A DNA stretch of 64,000 nt from assembly GCA_022702545.1 (NCBI GenBank), contig JAHRBC010000001.1, forward strand, positions 1,860,001-1,924,000, read 5' to 3'. Under the pieces are notes generated by a model that was not told the DNA's origin, did no database searches, and saw only the letters and a list, made by a program, of their open reading frames with translations. The number at the start of each line of letters is the position of its first letter. Within the stretch, counting starts at the first letter, position 1. This document shows, piece after piece, positions 33,232 through 44,772 of this stretch. The stretch comes from Phycomyces nitens. Taxonomy: Eukaryota; Mucoromycota; Mucoromycetes; Mucorales; Phycomycetaceae. The position numbers and the translations under genes are program-made.

Positions 33232-35888
33232 ATGGGAGAACACAAGTCAAAGGTCTCGAAAAAAAAGTCGAAAAAAGAGGGGAAAGAAAGGGACCACAAG
33301 AAACACAAGAAGAGTTCGTCAAAGAAACACCATTCTGAATCAGAAACAGAGATCGATTGCGACGATCCTTCGCTCTGGGTCGAGGCCCACGAAACCTCGG
33401 CAGAGGAATGGAAAGCTGTCAATGCTCCAGTGGAATTGGTTGGAGATACAGATGAAATCGTAAATCAGCCTAAAAGAGAAGATGCTCGTCATGACTGGAT
33501 GTTGAATGAATCGTTTGACTTTGCATCTCTTGGAGAAACTCGAATCAAGAAAGAAGATAAACCTAAACCCAATCCAGATGAGGTAGATTTTCTTTTTTCT
33601 TTTTGGTCAAGGTCAAAGTCTTCAAGGCCATCAAAATTATATATGCAATATATATATATATAATATTAAGGATGGTAATTTATAGCCTGTAATACATGAA
33701 CGTGAATTGAATGTCCACTTGAAAAGCGGCCTTCATGTCGATCAATATCCAATACAAGAAAAGGCTGCCATCAAATTTGGTGATGCAGGTTCCAACTGGC
33801 GTATGAAGAAACTACAGCGTATTATGGAACAAGCTGAAGATGAAGGACGAAATGTCAAGGAGGTTGCATTAGAGCGATATGGAGTAAGTATAATGATCAT
33901 GTAGCAATTTATCAAGATTATTAATTTTTGACTTTTTCTTTTTTTTTCCACCAGTCAAGAGAAAAAGCCCAGGAAGCATTCGATGAAAGAGAATTTCTAG
34001 ACAATAGAAAACGAAGAGGGAGAAATGATAACACACAATCCAGAGACGGGTACCGCGACACGAGAAGATACATGTTTACTAGCTCGGAAACCAGATCAAA
34101 TCAATCTTTCCATCGTCCGTCTGATAGCCGTCAATCTACAAGCGAACGACAGACAAATCTCGACGAATTTGGAAGAGAAAAGAAGCGTAGAAAACAATCT
34201 AGATCTAGATCTAGGTCAAGATCCAGATCCAGATCCAGATCAAGGTCCAGATCACCTACTAAAGGAGCCCAGCAGAAGCAGATTGAAGAGGCAGCAAAGA
34301 GACGTCTTTTGGAAGCAACACACTCTAGTAGACCCCATACACCGGTAATCATAACCCAACATGAGATGCCAAATGCCTTTTCTTCAGACCCTGTCCTCTC
34401 TCGAGATGAATTGAACAAGATGAATGCAAAGGTTGTTAAAGCAAAACTTATGGGATCTGCCGATGCTGATCAATTAGAAAAAGAGTACAAAATCCAAGCA
34501 GAACGAACTGCAGCAATGCAGGCTGCAGCTAATGGAATACAGAACATCAATGGAACAGCTGTTGCAGTGCTGCCTACAGTTGACAGCGATGGTCGTATCT
34601 ATGATTTTGCATTATCGGGTGGTGCACCTGGAAATGGTCAACCAAAGAGCAAAAAAGAAAAGTTTTCTGGAACCCATGATCCAATTACTGGCGAGAGAAT
34701 AAAGTATAGCACCTCGGACGATAGCATGTCTCTGATGGAGATGGTACGTCAAGAAAAGGCCGGCAGCAAAGCAACCAACGATATGGACCTCGAGTTCGCA
34801 AACAGAATTGTGTCTGATGTTACATTTGAGGCAAGTATAACGAGTAATTAAAACAAAAAAGACTGACAAGAATACTGTTTTTTAGAACAACTTGGACTAC
34901 ATGGACGAAAAATCCGATGTCATGGCAGCAAAAAAGGGCATGTCAGAAGAACAAAAGATGCGTTATGCTGTCAATGGTAAACCTACCACTGATTTTTACT
35001 CGTGCAGCTTTATTAATATCCTAGTCATAATAAGATTTCAAACGCACACAAAAGGTCTTGGAGAAATGCCGATTTTGCTATCACGACGAGAACCCTCCTC
35101 AATGTGCAATGATATCTTTGGCTACCCAGACATATCTGGCACTTCCAAATGTGCATGAGCTTGTACCTGGTCACTGTATGATTGTCCCTCTTCAACATGT
35201 ATCATCTACACTTGAATGCGATGACATTACCTGGAACGAAATAAGAGTAAGCCCAAATGATCGACACAAGGTATTTTACTAACAAGACATCTCTTAGAAC
35301 TTTCAAAAGTGTCTTTTGCAAATGTTCCACGCTCAAAATCAAGGAGTGATATTTATGGAGACAGTGACAAACTTGCGTGGTCATCGACACACAGTAATCG
35401 AGGCTATACCAGTTCCTTATGGGATTTATGAAGACATGCCTGCCTACTTCAAGGTATTACACGTCAATACGACAAAAGGTCTGGCAATGCTATAACTTAC
35501 CATCAAATAGGAAGCTATTTTGGCTGTAGATGAAGAATGGTCTCAGCACAAGAAGCTTATAGATACTACCGAACGAGGTTTTAGAAATTCAATGGTAAAG
35601 AACCTGCCATATTTCCATGTCTGGTGTGGTCTAGGCAAGAGCTATGGACACGTTATTGAAAACGAAAAGGAGTTTCCTTACTGGTTTGGAAAGGTAAGAT
35701 GATGCTTCAAAACATAGCTGTGCTCAACACATCTGTGTATCTGATAGGAAATTATTGCTGGTCCTCTTGATATTGGACCAGAACTCTGGAGGAAACCCAG
35801 GTATCATCATCAGAGTGAAAATCAGGCACGGCAAAAAGAGTTTTTAAAATCATGGGAAAAATGGGATTGGACAGCTTCTTTAGAATAA
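33232..35888 (+). CDS. CWF19: Cwf19-like splicing factor with RS repeat
   Basis: Exons 33232-33582, 33686-33883, 33955-34830, 34886-34976, 35035-35246, 35298-35453, 35511-35693 and 35748-35888 give 735 aa. Cwf19/CWF19L2 associates with the late spliceosome and is related to the lariat-debranching cofactor Drn1. The N-terminus is lysine-rich; residues about 320-345 form a pure arginine-serine run. The CwfJ C1 region holds KCRFCYHDENPP, VPGHCMIVPLQH (HIT-like histidine block) and ETVTNLRGHRHTVIEAIPVP; C2 holds FPYWFGKEIIAG and WEKWDWTASLE. Intron 3 has a GC donor (GAG/GCAAGT at 34831). Intron 4 uses acceptor AAG at 35034, which gives DFKRTQKVLEKCRFC; other acceptors break the frame. Confidence 0.92.
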
Positions 35889-36202
35889 ATTGTCAATATT
35901 CAGAAACTAATAAGTACAGAGACCACCATTGTTGGTGTGTAAAATATGTTTTTTTTTACAATCAACTACTAGAGTATCCACACATATGCTGTATATAGTT
36001 TGGACCTGGATCTCGATAACAAGCACATTAAAACATCAACCACGATTTCTTGCTCAAGAGTATTTATGAATATTTGTAAAAAAAAAACATTATTTGTAGT
36101 AGAAATATCTGTATTGTATTGAATTAAGCGATTTTTAGGACTAGAAAGAAAGAAAGAAAGAAAAAGATTATGTTTGTGTGTCTTGTTATATAGAGTTGTA
36201 AT
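35889..36202. other. Convergent intergenic spacer
   Basis: 3' flanks of Cwf19 (plus) and the CaaX repeat protein (minus), with an AAAG microsatellite at about 36144-36164. No gene seen. Confidence 0.6.
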
Positions 36203-37888
36203 CTATAGAATATTGCAAGTTGACTTTTTCTCCTTTGGAGGGGGCTCTGTTCTGTGCGGATGAGGTGGAGGGGCAGCAGGTCTGACGTGAGTAGAGTGAG
36301 CTGGATCATGAACAGGCTGATGATTGACTGTAGGAGGGATCTGGCTTGCTGTTGGAGGAACAGGAATAGCTTGAGGAGGACGTTTTATAGAATTATCTAG
36401 TGCAGGCGTATGTTGACCAAAGAGATTCTGTTGATGATCATCATGGCTAGGCGCATTTTGAGAGTGAGAATGTTGCTGCTGAGAAAATCTGCGTGGTGGC
36501 GGCGCACCAGAAGCTTGGCTATCTGGAGCAAGATTGACCATAGTTGGAGCTGGTCCAGCCTGTGGAATGTCAGACGAGATTCTTTCGACATGGAGAGGTG
36601 GTAGGGCCTTGTCCATGCGCATCGATAAATCTGGGTCCACTTTGGGTTTGCTTTGTTCTTGATGTGTAGCATTATTAGCAGCTGAGTCCAAGGCTGTATG
36701 GTCCATCTGCGCCGTAGTAGATTTGGGAGGTGTAGTACGCATAGTTGAAGGAGTGTTATTAGTGTCAATGGTAGGCTGAGTGTGATGGATTTCTGAAGTG
36801 ATTGGAGCTTGGAGGTGGGGTTCAGCCAAATCAGTCTCATTATCTGCGGGCGATTTCTCAGCTAAAGATTCGTTCTTGGTACCAGACTCAAGAATATTAG
36901 CCCAGCTGGGCCTTTGGGCAGTTTTCTGACCTGGTTTGTCATCTTTGTGATCTTTATTCAAGCTAGTGTAGATGTCTAGGTCTGAGGCCTTGAGAACTGA
37001 CTTGATAGCAGCCTGTACGGCATCTGGTGCAATTGGAGGTGCGGTGGTCGATGGAGCACTAGCAGGAGCTGCGTGTTTGACTGGACTTGGGCCAACTGAC
37101 TTTAGTACAGAGTCGAGATCCAGCTTAGAGGCCTTTATGACAGCTAGGACGGCGGCCTGGATAGCATCCTGGTCTATTGTTGGAACAGGACTAGTAGATT
37201 GAGTAGCTTGTTTTGTAGAGCCAGAACCAAGTGAGTTTAAAATAGTATCGACATCTATTTTTGAAGCCTGGATGACAGCCAGAACAGCGGCATTGATGGC
37301 TTCTGGATCAACGGCTGGAACTCCTTTTGAATTGGACTTTGGTTTAGATTTAGCTTCACTAGTCTCAAGGATTTTATAGGTGTCCAGTTTGGAAGCCGAG
37401 ATGACAGAGGCAATGGCTGCTTTGATGGCCCCTGGGTCGATTGTAGGAGATGAATTGTCGACCTTGCTTGACTTTTGGTTTTCCTGAGAGGCACTAGATG
37501 TTTTCCCGAGGTGTTCCAATAGAGCATAAATATCCACCTTGGAGGCCTTGATGACGGCCAGAACAGCAGCATGAATTGCCTTTTGATCAACAAAAGTCGG
37601 GTCATTCTTTGGAATTGTGGTGATTTCATCCTCGTCTATTTCTTTGGGTGTTTCCGAAACATCAGAGGATTCTGACTTTGTCTCTTCTGCGGTAGGCTCC
37701 ATGGAATCAGACGGTGGACTTTGGGCCTCATCTTTTGGTGGTTCTTGACTGCCAGTATTCTTTCGCTTGTTCTTCTTCTTCTTGTTCTTGCTTGCCTTTG
37801 CGGTCTGGGCAGAAGGAAATGCGTTGACATGTGTAGGCCCACCCAGACTTTGTTCCGAGGGACGTCTATCTGAAGCTGGTGCAGACAT
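36203..37888 (-). CDS. Novel protein with five alanine-rich repeats and a C-terminal CaaX box
   Basis: Single exon, 561 aa from the ATG at 37886-37888 (the frame stays open upstream to 38011, but without another ATG in a good position). I do not recognise the family. Residues 31-43 are a lysine cluster (KASKNKKKKNKRK). Five copies of a unit of about 30 aa follow, at about 99-128, 149-178, 192-221, 237-266 and 286-312, of the form IDPxAIxAAVLAVIxASKxD then a short helix ending in LxxxG. They are spaced 43-50 residues by serine/proline/lysine linkers. The C-terminal third is proline-, histidine- and glutamine-rich and disordered. The protein ends KEKKSTCNIL, a CaaX box (Cys-Asn-Ile-Leu) preceded by lysines, which predicts geranylgeranylation and membrane attachment. 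A scaffold at the membrane is an inference. Confidence 0.8.
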   Translation of the reverse strand: MSAPASDRRPSEQSLGGPTHVNAFPSAQTAKASKNKKKKNKRKNTGSQEPPKDEAQSPPSDSMEPTAEETKSESSDVSETPKEIDEDEITTIPKNDPTFVDQKAIHAAVLAVIKASKVDIYALLEHLGKTSSASQENQKSSKVDNSSPTIDPGAIKAAIASVISASKLDTYKILETSEAKSKPKSNSKGVPAVDPEAINAAVLAVIQASKIDVDTILNSLGSGSTKQATQSTSPVPTIDQDAIQAAVLAVIKASKLDLDSVLKSVGPSPVKHAAPASAPSTTAPPIAPDAVQAAIKSVLKASDLDIYTSLNKDHKDDKPGQKTAQRPSWANILESGTKNESLAEKSPADNETDLAEPHLQAPITSEIHHTQPTIDTNNTPSTMRTTPPKSTTAQMDHTALDSAANNATHQEQSKPKVDPDLSMRMDKALPPLHVERISSDIPQAGPAPTMVNLAPDSQASGAPPPRRFSQQQHSHSQNAPSHDDHQQNLFGQHTPALDNSIKRPPQAIPVPPTASQIPPTVNHQPVHDPAHSTHVRPAAPPPHPHRTEPPPKEKKSTCNIL

Positions 37889-39161
37889 TAAGCAGATTGA
37901 AAAATAATTGTAGCAAGAGAAAGGAAGAAACGGTTGATACAAGTGTCCTTGATGATATTGAAATAGACCTTTTTCTTTTTCTTTTTGTTTTTTTGTTCCG
38001 CGCTCTGACACATTGACTACAAGTAAATTATGAGCGTATCTTTTTACGATATTATTTAGTCTGGGTTTAATAATTTAAAGAAATTCCCCCGCAAAATTCA
38101 ATGTGTATAATACTATGGTAGTGATTGATTAGATGATATTTGGCTCGGAACAAGCAAGAAGCCAGAAACGTTTGTTAAAAGACTTAAATCCCCCAATACT
38201 GAAACTAAAGACCTCTTGCAACCTTGAAATGGTTTATTATATATAATGTCCTTTCTTTAAAGATGTGTGTCTCGGTTAGAAAGCCAGCTCCTGCAATATA
38301 TGCAGTGGATTCAGGTAGATTAGACAATATTGGTCTTAAGCCATCTACAAATAGTTCAAAAATATCAAGTCTTTTTAGAAACAGAGGATAGAATCATACA
38401 AATGTTTAAAGCATTATAATTGACCAAATGAACAAGTTTGTAGATGGAGGGTCTTTGTAGATTGATAGATAATACTAGACACAGTGTTGCCGGCATGGAA
38501 AGGTCTATTTGATAGAGAGGGTGCATTTATACCACCTGGACATATTTTTCAATTGTAAAGTTATATCCCGAGATTATAAAGCGGATCTAAAACCAATCCT
38601 GAACAATAATTTTAAAAAAAAACAGGGCTGCAAAGTTCCAAAGTGATGTCCAGATGTCCACACCATCAGAGATGTGATAAAAGCTATTATTTTATCCCAT
38701 TGAATCTGTTTTCAGTTGTTTCAATTCAAGATCAATAATATATACGCCAACCAGTAAAGCTTCTACAGTAATTGATCAACCATACAAAGAGATACAAGAG
38801 TATGCCCTGAAACATTTGATAAACTACAAGTAAGCGTATATACATTTGTTAACCATTTTTTTAAAGAAGAAGAAGAAAAAAGTGTGCTTGTCGTCTAGCT
38901 ATATCATGACTGAATATGCACATTATTGTCTTTGGGGAATCTTTATGGATAAAAGCCCAGTTTCCTATAAAAATGCCCATCTTTTATTTTATTTTTTGGC
39001 TGTAGATTAAAGTGTCCAATTTATCACTGTTAAACCTTTATCTTTCCTGGTACTGAATGGGACCGTTCCCGTGACTCTCACTTCAAAATGACTCACTAGT
39101 TTTAAACCCGATAACACTGCTTTAGTTGCCATTGTTCTCTTTCTTTGCTTCATCGATCACA
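37889..39161. other. Divergent intergenic region
   Basis: Shared upstream region of the CaaX repeat protein (minus) and N-acetylglutamate synthase (plus). A TGACTC motif (TGACTCTCACTTC at about 39070 and TGACTCACT at about 39089), matching the Gcn4/Cpc1 AP-1-like site TGACTC, lies 70-95 bp before the arginine gene, consistent with amino-acid control. No coding sequence seen. Confidence 0.5.
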
Positions 39162-40902
39162 ATGTTCATTCGAAAGATCGCCAGACCAGTACTGTGGAGT
39201 CAATGGACCAACCCAAGATACTATTCAATCACAAACTCACCCTTGGGTTCAAAGAGCACACCTGTCGTAAGCAACTTCTCCAAGAGGAATTCCTGACCTT
39301 AGTGCTTGTCTTTAGGCGTCAGATGAAAAACCAGAAGATGTTCGAGTAAGAATAGATAGACTACAGTTTATCCAATAAAGCTCGGTTTAAATTGAGTATA
39401 TTGACTGTTTCATAAAGGATCTTCTTGTCAACCTCATGAACACGTCTCCCAGCAAACGCGAACTCCAACATTTCTTGAAAAGATTCGTTCCAGACACATC
39501 ACCATCTATGCCTCGGGTAAAACCAGAATTGAATCAGCAAAGTGCTCCTGGCGTACAATCTCCCAAGGACTTTGTAAATGAGCTTTTATCGCCTTCATCC
39601 AACCAAATTGCTCTCACCAAGGTCGAGGGACCCTTTGATCGAACAGGATGGCAATCTGTTGGATCAACCCTTCTCAAGCTTCAAAAGCTTGGAATGACAT
39701 CGATTGTAGTTGCAGACAGCATAAGCTGGAGATCAGAAGAGCCTTCGGTAGAGCTCACAAAGCGCATGACCCGCGAGAGTATGGCTCTGGTGGAAGCTAT
39801 CGAGAGTGCAGGTGGAAGAGCACGCCCAATTTATGGAGGGCTTCTTGAACAGGGCGTGTCAGATATCCAGGTTAACTTTGAATTTATCCAGTCTGCCCTT
39901 GACAACAACCAGATTCCAGTCGTGTTTCCTATCCTTTCTAATGGTGGAATGCAACAACCAATCCGAGCTAATGAGGCCATGGTAGCACTTACTCGAAGTC
40001 TAGCCGGCCCACTCAAACACAAGGGAATCACTCCCGCCAGAATCGTAGTGATCAACAGTGAGGGAGGCATTCCGAACCATGAACGACCGGGAACAGCCCA
40101 TAGTTTAGTAAATGTACAGGAAGAGTACGATGATATTGTAAAGGCATATGAGGATAATGTATCCTGGCAAAAGACCCACCCAGGTGCAATTGAGAATCTA
40201 GACATGGTCAAAGATTGCCTTTCATGCTTGCCTACCACTTCTTCTGCTATCATTGTACCCACCAGCTCACTACCAAAGGCTTTGATTGCCAATCTCGTCA
40301 CTGACAAGCCGCTTTACTCCTCTTCTCTTCCGATCAGTAACCTTCGAGTCGGAAGCCCTGATTTACAGCAAGTGAACCGAACTCGCTCAACTGTACTCCG
40401 TCATGGAATCAAGATCAATAACTACACAAATCTATCTGATCTTGATCTCCCACGACTGACCAAATTACTAGAGGCAAGTTTTCAAAAGAAAGTCGATCAG
40501 TCGAGTTTCTATGCTCGACTGGAGCGTGATTTGGCAGGTGCGATTATCGCTGGAGATTACGAAGGTGCAGTGCTGATGACACAAGAGAGATCCACTCCAG
40601 AAGCACCAGGCCACTATTACCTTGATAAGTTTGCAATTGCACCGACCAGCCAGGGAATTGGACTGACTGATATTCTGTGGAAGCGAATGTGTGATGCTTA
40701 TCCTGAACTACTCTGGCGCAGTCGACAAGATAACGGAGTTAACAAGTGGTACTTTGAAAGGTCGAATGGATATCTGCGCCTAAAAGGAACCCAATGGGTC
40801 TTGTTCTGGCATGGATCAAAGGGATTCCAATTTGTGGAGGAATATGCAACGATTGCAAAGGCAATACCTGCTTCATTTTCAGGTCTTCTCACCAACAAGT
40901 AA
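39162..40902 (+). CDS. ARG2: N-acetylglutamate synthase, mitochondrial (arginine biosynthesis)
   Basis: Exons 39162-39266, 39316-39345 and 39418-40902 give 539 aa. It makes N-acetylglutamate from glutamate and acetyl-CoA, the first step of arginine synthesis. The N-terminus (MFIRKIARPVLWSQWTNPRYY) is a good mitochondrial presequence. The middle is an amino-acid-kinase-like domain (TRESMALVEAIESAGGRARPIYGG, IPVVFPILSNGG, IVVINSEGGIPNH). The C-terminal part is the GNAT-like domain (YYLDKFAIAPTSQGIGLTDILWKRM, LLWRSRQDNGVNKWYFERSNGY, LFWHG). The length fits fungal Arg2. Two TGACTC sites upstream suggest Gcn4-type general amino-acid control. Confidence 0.93.
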
Positions 40903-41538
40903 ATTAGAGGTTTCTGTATATGTTCGATCCAATTCTTATACGTACATACACACATATATATACACATATACATATATCCTTGACTTTTTATAAAGGTAAT
41001 ATAGAGCTGCTGTTTTTTGTTGTTTTTTAAGGAAATTCTGCAGGAACAGAAACGTGCAAATCAGTGTATTCCATGAGAGATGGCGTCACCCATCGGTTGA
41101 TTGCCCTGTTCGGGCCAAGAGTGCGTGTATGTATGTATGTGTGTGTGTGTGTGTGTGTGAATAAGAGAAAGAAAAGCAAAGGAAATACAATAATAGTCTA
41201 TTTTATAAGAAAAGTATTATATACATATAATATAATTTATATATATACACATTTAATAAGAAATATTAACTCTAGAAAAGAAAGAAAAAAAAAAGACGTT
41301 CATTTATTAGCTGCTAAAATAGAAACCCTTTTTTTATTTTTCAAAATCATTAAAGGAAAATAAGAATAATAATAAAGGCGATTCAATAAAGTCTAATGGA
41401 TGAACGTAAGTCTGGCAATTCAAATTCTTTGTTCTATTTTGTCTTTATATATTACCCCATTTTGACAGCGATTAATTGACTGATTCTTATAATAATAATA
41501 ATTGAATCTCATAATCTTTACATGTTTTAAAAAAAAAT
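40903..41538. other. Intergenic region with GT and TA microsatellites
   Basis: A TG/GT repeat near 41130-41160 and TA-rich runs near 41215-41250. An upstream ATG at 41397 followed by a donor-like GTAAGT was considered as a first exon of the next gene, but gives no supported product. Confidence 0.5.
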
Positions 41539-43710
41539 ATGTCTACTGGCGAATCCTCTGTTTTAGATGTATCTCAAAAGTATGCCGGCTCTCTTACACC
41601 TTTAATATCAATAACTCATCCGGCTCTTTAGATCCTTTTGGCGAAGGCATGGCCTAAAATTGCCGGGAAGGTAAAGAGAGAATTCCAAGAAAAAAACGTA
41701 TTGACTGTAATGTAGTGTTAGTATTGTGCCTAGTAATTCAAATGGAGATGCAAAGCAGGTCATTGGTGCTCGGTACACCTTCAACAGTTTGGTAACATGC
41801 ACTCAGCCTACAAGCGACAGAAACACCATCCTACCATACCCTCCTTCGCTCATCTCAACTCCCACTCCACCACAACAGCCACGAAGACCCCCAGTAAAAA
41901 AGAACACCTCGGCATCCTCATCATCATCCACATCGCCCACTGATCTAGGTCGTCATCAACGCTCAATCTCCTCTCCTCACAAATCGTTTGATGCGTTCTT
42001 GATGGATACAAATGATGAATGGAGTGATACTCTCGAAACATCTCCTCGTCCCAAACAGAGGCCATCCTTACCCACCAAGCTAGCCTCTGCTCCTCTTCCA
42101 GTCACTTTACCAACTCATGCTGAAGTAGGGCCTGACATGAAAGCATATGTTCAGAATCTACTTCAAGGTTAGTTTGCGCCCCCCCTTTCTTTCTTCTTTT
42201 TTAATAATAATATTATATAACATTTATTGGTATTGATCATAAACTATTAGATCCATCTAATATCCTGCTCAGTATACCTGAAGAAAGCTCTGGCGATATA
42301 TCAAAGACAACCAAATTCAAGCAAGTTTTGTCGAGTTCCAATGTTGATCTAAGTAAGTAAGGATAAAATTATTGAGCTGGTTATAATGCGTCTTGTAGTT
42401 GCCCTAAGAAAACTTAGTTGGAGTGGAATTCCCAAAGAATTCCGCTTAATGGCATGGCAACTTTTACTTGTGAGTCTTGAAATCAAGGAGAATACGACAA
42501 TTACTAAATAATGGTGTAAATCTCAAGGGATATTTGCCTTGTAATTCTGCAAGACGAGTAGCCACATTGGCACGCAAAAGAAAGGAATATGCAGACAGTG
42601 TTGCTGCTTCTTATGCACGAGGGACGACTGGGTTAGATCAGGGATTGTGGCATCAAGTATGGCTAAAGAAATGAATGATGAGATTTTTCTTATTTGACGA
42701 ATTCTGTAGATTCATATTGATATTCCACGTACAAATCCTGGCATTCCATTGTATCAATACGAAACAACTCAAATGGTGAGCTTAGATACTTGGATTATTA
42801 TTTTTTAAATAATAATCATTAATGGTCTTTTTTTTTCTTTTAGTGCTTGGAACGGATATTATACCAATGGGCCATCAGACACCCTGCAAGTGGTTATGTA
42901 CAGGGTATCAATGACTTGGTAACACCTATATTTGAGGTATTTTTGTCAGCCTATATCTGTAAGCCTTAAAGTTTAGAGACAATGAAATGGGCTTCTAAAC
43001 CAATAAGAACAGCGGACGAGGATCCCGAAGAATACGATATTCGGCAGCTAGATCAAGAAGTACTAGACGTGATTGAGGCCGATAGCTTCTGGTGTCTTTC
43101 TAAACTACTGGATGGTATTCAGGTAGACTGTTCTTTGGGTCTAAATACCAATAAAAATAACCCTTTGGATCTCTAGGATAACTATACATTTGCTCAACCT
43201 GGTATCCAACGACAGATTTCGACCCTTCGAGAGCTTGTGTGTCGGATTGATGGTAGGACTGAACCCCCCCACCAGGAATGTTTGTGGCTAAAGCTTATTG
43301 TTAGTGCGCCTGGCCAGTCATTTGCAGCAAGAAGGAATCGAGTTTATTCAATTTGCGTTTAGATGGATGAATTGCCTGTTAATGAGAGAATTGCCTTTGA
43401 AGAGCACCATTCGGATGTGGGACACATATCTGGCTGAGGGATCTTCAGAAGGATTTTCAGAGTTCCATGTGTATGTTTGTGCTGCTTTTTTAGTAAAGTG
43501 GTCCGATCAACTTCAAAAGTTGGATTTTCAAGTAAGGGTGCCATCAAATTAATGACAAGTCAATGTTCTCTAACATCCCTCTAGGGTGTAATGATGTTTC
43601 TTCAGCAATTGCCAACCCAAGGATGGGTAGAGAAGGATGTGGAATTGCTATTATCAGAAGCATACATGTGGAAGACACTATTCCACAACGCTCCCAATCA
43701 TCTAAAATAA
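41539..43710 (+). CDS. GYP1: Rab GTPase-activating protein with TBC domain, Gyp1/TBC1D22 type
   Basis: Twelve exons (41539-41579, 41632-41670, 41734-42167, 42251-42352, 42399-42469, 42528-42656, 42710-42775, 42844-42958, 43013-43122, 43177-43252, 43305-43531, 43585-43710) give 511 aa. Gyp1 inactivates Ypt1/Rab1 at the Golgi. SFWRRHGLKLPG near the start matches the TBC1D22 N-terminus; a serine/proline-rich linker follows. TBC motifs: GIPKEFRLMAWQLLL, the arginine-finger exon IDIPRTNPG, YQWAIRHPASGYVQGINDLVTPIFEVFLSAY with the glutamine finger in YVQG, EADSFWCLSKLLDGIQDNYTFAQPG, and FAFRWMNCLLMREL. Intron 8 is 42959-43012; reading on from 42958 would hit TAA at 42967. The first two exons are tiny. 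Confidence 0.95.
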
Positions 43711-44772
43711 CCATTATATAGCCAAGATCAAGAAGGATCCATACTATCCCCCCCCCTTTTTTTTATTATCTCTCTCTCTCTCTCTTTTCTTCTTTAATTT
43801 ATTTCTAATAATAATTATAATAATATTTTTAATAATAGCAGTATTTATAATGATCAATAGCAAGTCAATAAGAAGAAGAAGAAGAAGAAGAAGAAAAGGA
43901 AGAAGAAGAGTAAGAAGAAGAGGAGGAAAGAGTATAAAATAAAATAAAATAAATAAAAAACGCACACATATAATACTCTCTTCTTCTTCTTCTTCTTTTT
44001 TACTGCGGATTGCAAGATTAACAAAGAAATTCACGTACAAACATGGTAGGCCAACCAAGATTTATATGTATATGATATTCCCCTTGAATTCCTTATCTTA
44101 ATTATCTCTACATTTTATTCTATTCCTTTACCCCTTATTTGTAATTTTTGTACATTTGTTTTTGGATTTCCTATTGTAATTCAACAGGGTGAAAGGCTGA
44201 TTGTGGCAGAGATTTGTCCCACCAGGCCGATTATTATTTTATAAATATTATTATTGTTATTATTATTATTATTGTTACTGTTATACATGTGTGTATAGTG
44301 GACATAGATTTTTTTTATGTATATGTATATGTATATGTATAACATGAGTGCTGGTTAATTATATATATAAATATAAATATAAAGAATAGAAGAAGCATAC
44401 ATAGAAAAAAGATGATTGCAAAGGGAAAAAAAGAAAACATTTTGGGCAGCCAGATATAAAGTGTATAAATGTATGCGTGAGTGTATGTATATAAATGGTC
44501 TATAGAAGCATTGGAGCCGAGAGAATGGAAAGGTACATGTAAGATTGAGTGTATAAATGTTGTTGAATTTGTTGTTGTTGTTGTTTTGTTGTTGTTGAAT
44601 TTGGGGTATAAATGAATACTGGTGGTTATAATGAAATGCCTGATCAGAAACCGCATATAAAAACATGATTGCGCTCACATGTATACGTGTGTATAAAAAT
44701 AGAGCAAGACGAAATGAACAATATCTCGTTATTTTTTTTTCTTTTTCTTTTTCTTCTTCTTCTTCTTGATCC
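43711..44772. other. Microsatellite-rich convergent spacer
   Basis: AAG/CTT runs at about 43875-43930 and 43978-44000, ATT runs near 44250-44275, GTATAT near 44318-44342, GTT near 44570-44600 and CTT at 44740-44765. The long minus-strand frames here are low-complexity and not credible genes. Confidence 0.6.

Noticed and set aside
36397..37842. Minus-strand frames in other phases across the CaaX repeat protein
   Set aside because: They are shadows of the 561-aa frame, which has the ATG, the internal repeats and the CaaX end.
41397..41406. ATG plus donor as a possible first exon of the Gyp1 gene
   Set aside because: No in-phase acceptor leads to a product resembling the family; the ATG at 41539 gives the TBC1D22-type N-terminus.
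42959..43012. Stop codon and a very short 18-nt GT-AG candidate in the Gyp1 gene
   Set aside because: An 18-nt intron is too short and would itself create a stop; the 54-nt intron to the acceptor at 43012 gives the family sequence.
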